Shown: in pieces, positions 7,757-14,448 of the stretch | How positions within the stretch are numbered: the first letter of the stretch is position 1 | How the letters are laid out: each line of letters opens with the position of its first letter | From: Methylocella tundrae | GTDB lineage: Bacteria > Pseudomonadota > Alphaproteobacteria > Rhizobiales > Beijerinckiaceae | Reading direction: 5' to 3' | Assembly: GCF_901905185.1 (NCBI RefSeq) | Contig: NZ_CABFMQ020000153.1 | Span: forward strand, 93,650 to 157,649 | DNA: 64,000 nucleotides | The notes under the pieces: generated by a model | What the model saw: the letters and a program-made list of their open reading frames with translations, nothing else | The model's database searches: none | What the model was told of the DNA's origin: nothing | Made by a program: the position numbers and the translations under genes

Positions 7757-9133
7757 TTGAGGCCCGCGCTTTTGAGCATTTCCCTTGCCGGCGCCTTTGA
7801 GCGGCCCCGCTCCTGGTGGCGCGGGTTCTGGCGCAAGCTCATTCAGATCCTGCCGCAAGGCCTTTACGCCCGCTCCGCGCTGATCGTCATCGCGCCGATG
7901 GTGATCCTGCAATGCGTGCTGACCTATGTGTTCATGGAGCGCCACTGGCAGCAGGTCACCAACCGGCTTTCGACCGTGCTGACGCAGGACATTGCGGCGC
8001 TGATCGATCTCCATCAGACCTTTCCGGGGACCGACGACAATTTGATGCGGATCGCGCAGGAGCGCCTGCGCATCGACGCTGAATTTCTGCCGAAAGGACC
8101 GCTGCCCCCGGCGCTGCCGAAGCCGTTTTTCTCGATCGTCGACGCCGCGCTGTCGAATGAAATCCGACGCCAGATCAGCCGGCCGTTCTGGCTCGATACG
8201 GTCGGGCGCTCCAACCTCATCGAAATCCGCATCCAGCTCGACGACGCCATTTTGCGCGTCGTCGCCTATCGCAGCGCCGCCTATGCCTCGAACTCCTATA
8301 TTTTCCTGCTCTGGATGGTCGGCACCTCTTTTGTGCTGATCGTCGTCGCCACCTTGTTCCTGCGCAATCAGATCAAGCCCATTCTTTCGCTCGCTGGGGC
8401 CGCGGAGGAATTCGGCAAGGGCCGCGATCCGGAATTCCGCCCGCTCGGCGCGCGCGAGGTGCGGCGCGCGGGATTCGCCTTCATCGAAATGAAGCGACGC
8501 ATCGAGCGCGCGATCGAGCAGCGCACCACCATGCTGAACGGCGTCAGCCATGATCTGCGCACGGTTCTGACGCGCTTCAAGCTTTCGCTCGCCCTGATGG
8601 GCGACGGCGAGGAAGCGCAGGAACTGCAAAAGGACGTCGCCGAAATGCAGCGTATGCTCGAGGCCTATCTCGCCTTTGCGCGCGGCGCCGCCGGCGAAAG
8701 CGCAGTGAAGATCGACATGATCGAATTTCTGGAGGAACTGCGTTTCGACGCCGAGCGCGACGGCTTCGACGTTGCGATCGCCTACAGCGGTGATCCGATG
8801 GTGGCGCTGCGGCCCGACGCCTTCAAGCGCTGCCTCGCCAATCTCATCGGCAATGCGGAAAACCACGCTAAACATGTCGCCGTCGAGGCTCTTCGGGACA
8901 AGCGTTTCCTGACCATTCATGTCGATGACGACGGACCCGGCATCCCGGCGAAGTTTAGAGAGGACGTGTTCCGGCCGTTCTTTCGCATCGACGAGGCGCG
9001 CAATCAGGACATCGGCGGCACGGGCCTTGGCCTTGCCATAGCGCTCGATATCGCGCGCTCGCATGGCGGCGACATCACGCTCAGCGAAAGTTTTATGGGG
9101 GGCCTCCGCGCCACGGTGCGCGTGCCGGTGTGA
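7757..9133 (+). CDS. Membrane histidine kinase, EnvZ type
   Basis: A 458-residue sensor kinase with a TTG start. It has a first membrane helix near residue 35, a periplasmic sensor of about 120 residues, a second helix near residue 185, a HAMP linker, the H-box NGVSHDLRTVLTRFKLSLAL, the N-box LANLIGNAENHAKHV, and the G-boxes DDDGPGIPAKFREDVFRPFF and GGTGLGLAIALDIARSHGG. The cognate partner is the PetR-like regulator just upstream. The H-box has T-V where P usually follows R-T (HDLRTPLT becomes HDLRTVLT), a notable change. The signal sensed is unknown. The gene ends 41 bp before the IS1595-type insertion. Confidence 0.88.
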   Translation: MRPALLSISLAGAFERPRSWWRGFWRKLIQILPQGLYARSALIVIAPMVILQCVLTYVFMERHWQQVTNRLSTVLTQDIAALIDLHQTFPGTDDNLMRIAQERLRIDAEFLPKGPLPPALPKPFFSIVDAALSNEIRRQISRPFWLDTVGRSNLIEIRIQLDDAILRVVAYRSAAYASNSYIFLLWMVGTSFVLIVVATLFLRNQIKPILSLAGAAEEFGKGRDPEFRPLGAREVRRAGFAFIEMKRRIERAIEQRTTMLNGVSHDLRTVLTRFKLSLALMGDGEEAQELQKDVAEMQRMLEAYLAFARGAAGESAVKIDMIEFLEELRFDAERDGFDVAIAYSGDPMVALRPDAFKRCLANLIGNAENHAKHVAVEALRDKRFLTIHVDDDGPGIPAKFREDVFRPFFRIDEARNQDIGGTGLGLAIALDIARSHGGDITLSESFMGGLRATVRVPV

Positions 9134-9181
9134 AGGTGGGATTGCGCCACCAGAAACAGTTGGCCAATCGCCTTTTGTTTT

Positions 9182-9206
9182 GGAGATTATGTACTTTACG
9201 CACCAC
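9182..9206 (+). repeat. Left terminal inverted repeat of IS1595-type element
   Basis: Begins GGAGATTATGTACTTTACG. It matches the reverse complement of 11417-11441 at 21 of 25 positions. The first G is shared with the flanking 8-bp target copy TTGTTTTG at 9175-9182. Confidence 0.8.
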
Positions 9207-9219
9207 GGAATTTGATGTA

Positions 9220-9245
9220 GGGTAGCTTCAAGATCGGAGCTACCC
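9220..9245 (+). promoter_or_regulatory. Hairpin covering the transposase ribosome-binding site
   Basis: Perfect 8-bp stem GGGTAGCT/AGCTACCC with a 10-nt loop ends one base before the transposase ATG at 9247. The GGAG at 9236-9239 lies partly in the 3' arm. In IS elements such hairpins block translation of transcripts entering from outside. Confidence 0.55.
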
Positions 9246-9246
9246 A

Positions 9247-9997
9247 ATGTCTGCCCTCTCGAAGCCCTACTTTCACGACGAAGCCAAAGCCTTCGAATAT
9301 CTCGAAAGTGTGTTGTGGCCGGGGGGGCCGGTTTGCCCGCATTGTGGCTCGATGAGCGGCAAGCATTACGATCTGCGCAAAACCCGCATGGGCCTGCGCA
9401 AATGCTCCGATTGTCGCAAGCAATTCACGGTGAAAGTCGGCACGGTTTTCGAGCAGGCGCATATCCCGCTCAACAAGATGTTACAGGCTGTCTATCTGAT
9501 GACTTCTTCTAAGAAAGGCATCAGCGCGCATCAGCTTCATCGCATTTTGGAAATCACGTACAAGAGCGCTTGGTTTTTAGCGCATCGCATCCGAGAGGCC
9601 ATGCGCTCTGGCGAGCTTGCGCCTATGGGCGGCGCTGGCGGCGTTGTCGAAATTGACGAAACCTACATCGGCCAAAAAGAGGATATGCCGAAGCGTCGCG
9701 GCTACGCCCACAAGCACGTGATCCTATCGCTTGTGGCGCGCGGCGGCACGGTTCGCAGCTTTCACGTTGACGGCACGACCGCCGCTCATCTTGTGCCGAT
9801 CCTTCGCGCCAATATCGCCAAGGAAACCGCCGTCATGACCGATGAAGCAGGCCAGTACACACACTTGAGCAGGGACTTCGCCAGCCATGGTGGCTCTTGG
9901 CGTCGGCGATCGGGATCGCGCGGGGAGGGCTTTAGCAGGCATCACGGGTAAGCGACTGAAATATAAGGGATGCGATTCGCTAAACAGAAATATGTAA
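9247..9997 (+). pseudogene. IS1595-family transposase, internally deleted and frameshifted
   Basis: The reading frame from 9247 shows the zinc-ribbon CPHC and CSDC, the helix region KKGISAHQLHRILEITYKSA, the first catalytic Asp in VVEIDETYIG and the second in MTDEAGQYTHL. After about 215 codons, at FASHGG, it jumps: the in-frame tail is unlike any transposase and stops at 9951. The +1 frame from 9893 reads ALGVGDRDRAGRALAGITGK and ends at 9997, which is the usual C-terminus of ISXO2-like transposases. So the segment with the conserved H...N/E...K catalytic block has been lost by a deletion that also shifted frame. Confidence 0.8.
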
Positions 9998-10158
9998 GAA
10001 AGTCAAGAAGGAAACGATTTTGCCTCTTGACAAGGTATGCGATTCGGCCCCACATACCGTTCAGCGGGTCATCGCACTTCGAAAATCCTAGTCCACCTAG
10101 GAGAACGGCTTGTCCGTAGCCTTAACAGGCGTAGAGGTTCGAGGCCCGCGCCTTCCCA
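9998..10158. other. Non-coding part of transposon
   Basis: 161 bp between the transposase remnant and the DUF3800 gene. It holds a short inverted repeat, CCTAG-tcca-CCTAGG-like, near 10089-10102 and no convincing ORF or RNA gene. A T-loop-like GGTTCGAGGCCC near 10134 is isolated and has no tRNA fold around it. Confidence 0.3.
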
Positions 10159-10896
10159 TTAGCGAGAACGCATATTCCAGATAGTGAATCTGTGCACAGA
10201 AATAGGGCTGTCCTTCTCGAATGAAGAGAACCCGCTTTTTTCCAAAACCATATTTGCAATGTCTTTTTTAGATTTTCTCCCTGTTTCGAGAAGATGTTTT
10301 CCATTACGAACGGCGCACACCGCGCCCAATATAACATCGTTTATTTGTAGAATGTCGCACTCCTTTGAATCGGCGGGTTCGATTACTTTAAACGGAGATG
10401 TTTCAATTTTATGATCCCTCGCTGCAGCTCTGTTTAACATGTTCCTAAGGTCTTCTAAACAGGTGCTGCTGTTCCTACGGTCTAGGCGAACATAAAGCGT
10501 TCCGCGAGGCGCGCATTTTTTGCAGAATTTGTGATGCAAGAGTTGATAGTAAAGTTTCGAGAGTCCTATATCGCTATCGCCATCATTAAATTTATTATGC
10601 CTCCATTTATGGTTATCAAAAATAATTGAATGAAAATGGCATTTATTTGTGCTGTTCATTGCGAAGAAATAGTCGACAAGTTGTTTGTATTCTTCAAATT
10701 TATTGTCAGTTATCTTTGACCATTTTAACTCCTTGGTCATGTTAAATTTCTTTCGGTATGCGGCCATATTTTCTAAAACTATCGGGATGTTATGCTTTGG
10801 CAAGCAAAGGCCGCCGACAACGGTAAACCGATCGGTAGAGATGCCCGATTCGTCGCAGAAAAAAGCAAAATCTTGTGCGGGATGCAGAACTGGCAT
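10159..10896 (-). CDS. DUF3800 family protein (transposon cargo)
   Basis: A 245-residue protein with the DUF3800 pattern: FAFFCDESGIS and FTVVGGLCLP at the N-terminus, ELKWSKITDNKFEEYKQLV, a central LYVRLDRRNSS, and near the C-terminus ILQINDVILGAVCAVRNG. DUF3800 proteins are thought to have an RNase H-like fold with acidic catalytic residues; their role is not established, and they often occur on mobile elements and near defence genes. The gene is markedly AT-rich compared with the chromosome, as expected for acquired DNA. Its ATG is only 14 bp from that of the divergent small gene, so they share a promoter region. Confidence 0.78.
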   Translation of the reverse strand: MPVLHPAQDFAFFCDESGISTDRFTVVGGLCLPKHNIPIVLENMAAYRKKFNMTKELKWSKITDNKFEEYKQLVDYFFAMNSTNKCHFHSIIFDNHKWRHNKFNDGDSDIGLSKLYYQLLHHKFCKKCAPRGTLYVRLDRRNSSTCLEDLRNMLNRAAARDHKIETSPFKVIEPADSKECDILQINDVILGAVCAVRNGKHLLETGRKSKKDIANMVLEKSGFSSFEKDSPISVHRFTIWNMRSR

Positions 10897-10910
10897 GGAC
10901 CGAATCAGTC

Positions 10911-11087
10911 ATGGAAAAAGATAAACCTAATCAGAAAGAACGATTTACGGAAGCTGCCCGCGAGCTTGGCTGCGACGAAAACGAATCGCACTTCGAGGAA
11001 AAGCTAAAGCAGGTCGCACGGCATAAGCCGCCGCCGGATGCAGCGGCTCCCACGCGGCCCGCCTCGATAGGTCGCAAGAATAAATGA
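10911..11087 (+). CDS. Small conserved hypothetical protein (transposon cargo)
   Basis: A 58-residue acidic/basic protein starting MEKDKPNQKERFTEAAREL, with GCDENESHFEEKLKQVARHK in the middle and a Pro/Ala tail. The core pattern (QKERF...A.ELG.DE....F...L..I..HKP) looks like a short hypothetical protein I recall as common in Rhizobiales. It may be helical and DNA- or protein-binding, but nothing specific can be said. The start chosen is the ATG 14 bp from the divergent DUF3800 gene; another ATG lies 36 bp upstream. It ends 3 bp before the stop of the convergent 92-residue gene. Confidence 0.6.
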   Translation: MEKDKPNQKERFTEAARELGCDENESHFEEKLKQVARHKPPPDAAAPTRPASIGRKNK

Positions 11088-11090
11088 CGA

Positions 11091-11369
11091 CTATCCGCCC
11101 TCGTAGTTTGGATTGCGGGACCGCCAATCTGAATTATCTTCCTCGAGATATTTTAGAATTGGCTGGAGCTTGTTGTGAAGAAGCGCAACATCATCCCGAA
11201 TTTTTGTTTGGGCCTTCAAAATCTCGCCTTGAAAATACAGAAGCTGGATTAATGCGACTGTCATGTTGCGGGCAGTTTTATGTTTTTCCGGGTCTAGAAG
11301 GTTTAAATTTTCCTCTAGGGCCTTCTTAACGTCCTCCTGAAGCGCCGTCTGTATAGTCGCCCTTGCCAT
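11091..11369 (-). CDS. Hypothetical 92-residue protein (transposon cargo)
   Basis: Starts MARATIQTALQEDVKKALEE, with a middle stretch NMTVALIQLLYFQGEILKAQ followed by helical KIRDDVALLHNKLQPILKYL. It is predicted mostly helical and partly coiled-coil, with no signal peptide. I do not recognise it. The ATG is 48 bp inside the right half of the element. A 10-bp near-perfect inverted repeat (CCTACGCTCA/TGAGCGCAGG) lies just upstream at 11381-11404. AT-rich codon use links it to the other cargo. Confidence 0.5.
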   Translation of the reverse strand: MARATIQTALQEDVKKALEENLNLLDPEKHKTARNMTVALIQLLYFQGEILKAQTKIRDDVALLHNKLQPILKYLEEDNSDWRSRNPNYEGG

Positions 11370-11416
11370 GAAATCTCTCCTACGCTCAGCAATGAGCGCA
11401 GGCTACCCCGATTCGC

Positions 11417-11441
11417 ATGGTTCGCAAAGTACATAATCCCC
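11417..11441 (-). repeat. Right terminal inverted repeat of IS1595-type element
   Basis: Complement reads GGGGATTATGTACTTTGCG, matching the left end. It is followed directly by the second target copy TTGTTTTG at 11442-11449. Confidence 0.8.
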
Positions 11442-11624
11442 TTGTTTTGCCATGCGCGGCGTCTCCCCTCCCTCGACTTAAATCCCGCGGCTCGCGAAAC
11501 ATTCTGATCTGCGGCGCCGGCCGGGTGACGATCGCGGCCCGTGCGCTCATTTCCAAAACCGCGACTCAGAAATTCGTCAAAAGCGACGAAGCGCGGCTTG
11601 ACCTAATCATTGCCCGTGCCGCGC

Positions 11625-11672
11625 TTGACGGGCGAGCCCACCTTCTGTATATAGACAACCAGTTATATAACT
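11625..11672 (+). promoter_or_regulatory. Promoter and operator of the ArsR operon
   Basis: TTGACG at 11625-11630 and TATATA at 11648-11653, separated by 17 bp, make a good sigma-70 promoter. Right downstream is the perfect palindrome AGTTATATAACT (11661-11672), flanked by AACC on the left and GGTT on the right. An ArsR dimer bound here would block transcription and so control its own operon. Confidence 0.65.
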
Positions 11673-11683
11673 AACAGGTTTTC

Positions 11684-12028
11684 ATGGAAGATCGCCTCAG
11701 CGCCACGCTCTCCGCCCTCGCGGACCCGACCCGCCGGGCGATCCTCGCGCGGCTCGCGCAGGGCGAAGCCTCGGTCAATGAGCTTGCCGCGCCCTTTTCC
11801 ATCAGCCAGCCCGCGATCTCAAAACATCTCAAGGTGCTGGAGCGCGCCGGCCTCATCAGCCGCGGGCGCGAGGCGCAATGGCGCCCGTGCCGGCTTGAGG
11901 CCGCTCCAATGCAGGAATTAGCGGGCTGGCTGGAGACTTACCGCCGGTTCTGGGAAGGAAGCTTCGACCGGCTCGACGCCTATCTCAAGGATTTGCAGAA
12001 AGGGAATCCCGATGCGCCTCGCAGCTGA
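11684..12028 (+). CDS. ArsR-family transcriptional repressor
   Basis: A 114-residue winged-helix protein: LSALADPTRRAILARLAQGE, then the helix-turn-helix VNELAAPFSISQPAISKHLK and wing ERAGLISRGREAQWRPCRLE. It lacks the Cys pair of metal-sensing ArsR proteins, so a metal ligand is unlikely. It belongs to the subgroup found upstream of SRPBCC genes. Its 3' end overlaps the next gene by 17 bp. A palindrome in its own promoter suggests autoregulation. The ligand is unknown. Confidence 0.9.
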   Translation: MEDRLSATLSALADPTRRAILARLAQGEASVNELAAPFSISQPAISKHLKVLERAGLISRGREAQWRPCRLEAAPMQELAGWLETYRRFWEGSFDRLDAYLKDLQKGNPDAPRS

Positions 12029-12908
12029 CGTGCTAAGTCAGACCCTTACCGTTTCCCGGCGTTTCGCCGCTTCGCCCGAGCGTCTTTTCGACGCCTGGTT
12101 CGATCCCAAGGCGGTCGGGGCCTGGCTGTTCGCGACGCCCGACGGGGTTTCAAGGCATGTCGAGATCGACGCCCGCGTCGGCGGCGGTTTCGCGGTCCAT
12201 GAGCAGCGCGGCGAGACGCTGGCGACGCATTTTGGCGAATATCTCGAAATCCTGCGCCCGCGCCGCATCGTCTTCAGCTTCGCAACCGAGCGGCAGGGAG
12301 GCTCGACCGTCGTCACGATCGATATAGAGCCGGACGGCGCCGGGAGTTTTTTGACGCTGACCCACGAGCTCGATCCAGAATGGACGCCGCGCAGCGCCGG
12401 CATCCGGGCTGGCTGGATGGGCATTCTGGAAGGATTGGCGCGGACGACCGGCGAGGCCGGAAATGGTCATACGCTCGTCCTCAATCGCACATTTGAGGCG
12501 CCCCGCATCCTTGTCTGGAAGGCCTGGACCGAGGCCGAGCATATGATGCGCTGGCTCTGCCCGGCCGGTTTCACCGTGCTGTTCGCCGAGGTTGATCTCA
12601 GGATCGGCGGCAAATGGCGCTCCGGCATGCGCTCGCCGGACGGAAACGACTATATCGCCGGGGGCGAGTATCTGGAGATCGACCGTCCGTCGCGTCTCGT
12701 TCTCACTCACATCTGGGAGCGAAATGATCTCGAACCGCGCGCCAACACCGAGATCATCGTCACGCTGAACGAGCGGGATGGCAAAACCGACATGGTCTTC
12801 ATCCAGTCTGGCCTTGGCACAAGAGAATCCGCCGCCTCGCACAAATGGGGCTGGACCGGCGCCTTCGACAATCTGGCGCGGCTCGCCAGCTCCCTCAAAG
12901 AATCCTGA
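12012..12908 (+). CDS. Tandem SRPBCC (AHSA1-like) domain protein
   Basis: 298 residues made of two AHSA1-type SRPBCC domains. The first starts QTLTVSRRFAASPERLFDAW; the second, near residue 155, starts LVLNRTFEAPRILVWKAWTE. Each ends in the typical helix, GWMGILEGLAR and GWTGAFDNLARL. SRPBCC folds bind hydrophobic ligands in a deep cavity. The fusion of two domains is somewhat unusual, since most members have one. It overlaps the ArsR gene by 17 bp and precedes a third such domain in the next gene. Role and ligand are unknown; stress or detoxification is often suggested for such operons. Confidence 0.85.
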   Translation: MRLAADVLSQTLTVSRRFAASPERLFDAWFDPKAVGAWLFATPDGVSRHVEIDARVGGGFAVHEQRGETLATHFGEYLEILRPRRIVFSFATERQGGSTVVTIDIEPDGAGSFLTLTHELDPEWTPRSAGIRAGWMGILEGLARTTGEAGNGHTLVLNRTFEAPRILVWKAWTEAEHMMRWLCPAGFTVLFAEVDLRIGGKWRSGMRSPDGNDYIAGGEYLEIDRPSRLVLTHIWERNDLEPRANTEIIVTLNERDGKTDMVFIQSGLGTRESAASHKWGWTGAFDNLARLASSLKES

Positions 12909-12917
12909 GAGGTCATC

Positions 12918-13442
12918 ATGCCTTTATCGTCTGAGACCGCCGCATCCGCCGATGCACTTGAACCCTTCGTCATCTCGCGCAGCTTTGACGCGCCCCGGCC
13001 GCTTCTGTGGCAGGCGCTGACGGATCCGGAGCGCCTGGCGAAATGGTGGGGGCCGAAGGGCTATTCCGTCATTGCCGCGAAGATGGATTTCCGCCCGGGC
13101 GGCAGCTACCTCTACGGATTGAGGACGCCAGACGGCGGCGCGATGTGGGGCCGGTTCATCTATCAGGAGATCGAGAAGCCGGCGCGGATCGTGGTCGTCA
13201 CTTCGTTTTCCGACGAAAAAGGCGGGCTCTCCCGGCACCCGATGAGCCCGACCTGGCCGCTCGAAACGCGTTCGATCTTCTCGCTGGAAGATGAAGGGCA
13301 GCGTACGAAGCTGACAGTCAGCTGGCTGCCGATCAACGCGACAGACGCGGAGCGCGCGACCTTCGCCGGCGCGAAGGACAGCATGCAAAAGGGCTGGGAC
13401 GGCACGCTCGACCAGCTCGCTGACTATCTCGCCGGCCTTTGA
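12918..13442 (+). CDS. SRPBCC (AHSA1-like) protein
   Basis: A 174-residue single-domain protein: FVISRSFDAPRPLLWQALTD and KWWGPKGYSV at the N-terminus, GARE-like sheet residues in the middle, and C-terminal helix SMQKGWDGTLDQLADYL. Closely related in layout to the domains of the preceding gene, from which it is 9 bp away with AGAGGTCATC before the ATG. It is part of the ArsR operon. The likely function is binding a small hydrophobic molecule; no catalytic residues are evident. Confidence 0.87.
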   Translation: MPLSSETAASADALEPFVISRSFDAPRPLLWQALTDPERLAKWWGPKGYSVIAAKMDFRPGGSYLYGLRTPDGGAMWGRFIYQEIEKPARIVVVTSFSDEKGGLSRHPMSPTWPLETRSIFSLEDEGQRTKLTVSWLPINATDAERATFAGAKDSMQKGWDGTLDQLADYLAGL

Positions 13443-13497
13443 CTCCTGCGGTCGCGGGCAACTTTCTTTGCATCATCATAAGTTAGGGAGGACCATC

Positions 13498-13911
13498 ATG
13501 ACGATACAGCCTTACCTGTTTTTTGAAGGACGCGCCGAGGAAGCCGCCGCCTTCTACCAAAAGGTCTTCGGCGCCAAGATAGAAATGCTGATGCGCTATA
13601 AGGACAGCCCCGATCCCTGTCCTGAAGGCATGGTGCCTCCGGGCTCGGAGGGCAAGGTCATGCATATGAGCCTCAAGATCGGCGATGGCGTCGTCATGGG
13701 CTCGGACGGCCGCTGCTCGGGCAAGCCGGATTTTCAGGGCTTCGCGCTCTCCTACGCCGCGAGGGACGCGGAGGAAGCGGACCGCGTGTTCGCGGCGCTC
13801 TCCGACGGCGGCGCGGTGCAGATGCCGCTGGGCAAGACGTTCTTTTCGCCGCGCTTCGGTATGGCGGCGGACCGCTTCGGCGTCTCCTGGATGGTGATCG
13901 TACCCGCCTGA
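13498..13911 (+). CDS. VOC superfamily protein, PhnB-like
   Basis: A 137-residue protein with the PhnB/glyoxalase-like pattern: IQPYLFFEGRAEEAAAFYQK at the start, VFGAKIEMLMRYKDSP, MHMSLKIGDGVVMGSD, and the ending FGVSWMVIVPA. VOC proteins form beta-alpha-beta modules that bind metal or small ligands. The start at 13498 follows GGGAGG 6 nt upstream; a start 30 bp earlier gives a His-rich extension without a good site. Fourth gene of the ArsR operon. Confidence 0.85.
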   Translation: MTIQPYLFFEGRAEEAAAFYQKVFGAKIEMLMRYKDSPDPCPEGMVPPGSEGKVMHMSLKIGDGVVMGSDGRCSGKPDFQGFALSYAARDAEEADRVFAALSDGGAVQMPLGKTFFSPRFGMAADRFGVSWMVIVPA

Positions 13912-13933
13912 GCGCCGCGAGGGGAGCATAAGC

Positions 13934-14416
13934 ATGACTGCCGTGCAGAAAATCCGCACATTCCTCTGGTTCGACCATGAGGCCGAGGAGGCGGTGAATT
14001 TCTACATCTCGCTGTTCCCCGGTTCGCGCATTCTTCAGGTCTCGCGCTATGGCGAGGCCGGACCTGGAAAGCCGGGCTCGGTCCTGACCATGAGCTTTGA
14101 GCTCGCGGGCGTTCAGCTTCTCGCCCTCAACGGCGGCCCCCATTTCAAATTCAATGAGGCGATCTCGCTATCGGTCGATTGCCAAAACGAGGCCGAGGTT
14201 GACGAGTTGTGGGAGAAGCTTGGCGCAGGCGGCGAATATGGCCGCTGCGGCTGGCTGAAAGACCGCTATGGCCTGTCCTGGCAGCTTGTCCCCTCGCGTC
14301 TGCCCGAGTTCATCGGCGGCGCGGATGCGGCGGGCGCCAAACGGGCAATGGAGGCCATGCTCAAGATGAGCAAGCTGGATATCAGGGCGCTTGAAGCGGC
14401 TTATGACGGTGGTTAA
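13934..14416 (+). CDS. VOC superfamily protein, PhnB/3-demethylubiquinone methyltransferase-like
   Basis: A 160-residue VOC protein: KIRTFLWFDHEAEEAVNFYI, then SLFPGSRILQVSRYGEAG, LALNGGPHFKFNEAISL, and the C-terminal DRYGLSWQLVPSRLPEF. The pattern N-G-G-P-x-F-K-F is typical of the subgroup often named 3-demethylubiquinone-9 3-methyltransferase, although these are not methyltransferases by fold. The extra C-terminal helix (RAMEAMLKMSKLDIRALEAA) is common in the subgroup. Last gene of the ArsR operon, 22 bp after the previous one. Convergent with ftsX. Confidence 0.85.
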   Translation: MTAVQKIRTFLWFDHEAEEAVNFYISLFPGSRILQVSRYGEAGPGKPGSVLTMSFELAGVQLLALNGGPHFKFNEAISLSVDCQNEAEVDELWEKLGAGGEYGRCGWLKDRYGLSWQLVPSRLPEFIGGADAAGAKRAMEAMLKMSKLDIRALEAAYDGG

Positions 14417-14448
14417 GGCTTCAAGACATCGTTCACGTGGGTAGTGGG

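Larger units (their letters stand above)
9183..11441 (+). mobile_element. IS1595 (ISXO2-like) transposon with three cargo genes
   Basis: A 2.26-kb element. The ends are imperfect 25-bp inverted repeats (GGAGATTATGTACTTT left, GGGGATTATGTACTTT right when complemented), flanked by the direct repeat TTGTTTTG at 9175-9182 and 11442-11449. Eight-bp duplications are usual for the IS1595 family. Inside are a transposase with family motifs but an internal deletion, and three genes unrelated to transposition. IS1595 elements with passenger genes are known, but I do not recognise this set. The cargo is visibly more AT-rich than the chromosome. With its own transposase broken it would need help in trans to move. 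Confidence 0.85.

Noticed and set aside
9952..9997. Separate small gene after the transposase stop
   Set aside because: The frame is the displaced C-terminus of the transposase itself, not a new gene.
10080..10160. tRNA- or tmRNA-like fragment in the transposon
   Set aside because: A single T-loop-like motif is present, but no acceptor stem, D-arm or anticodon arm can be drawn.
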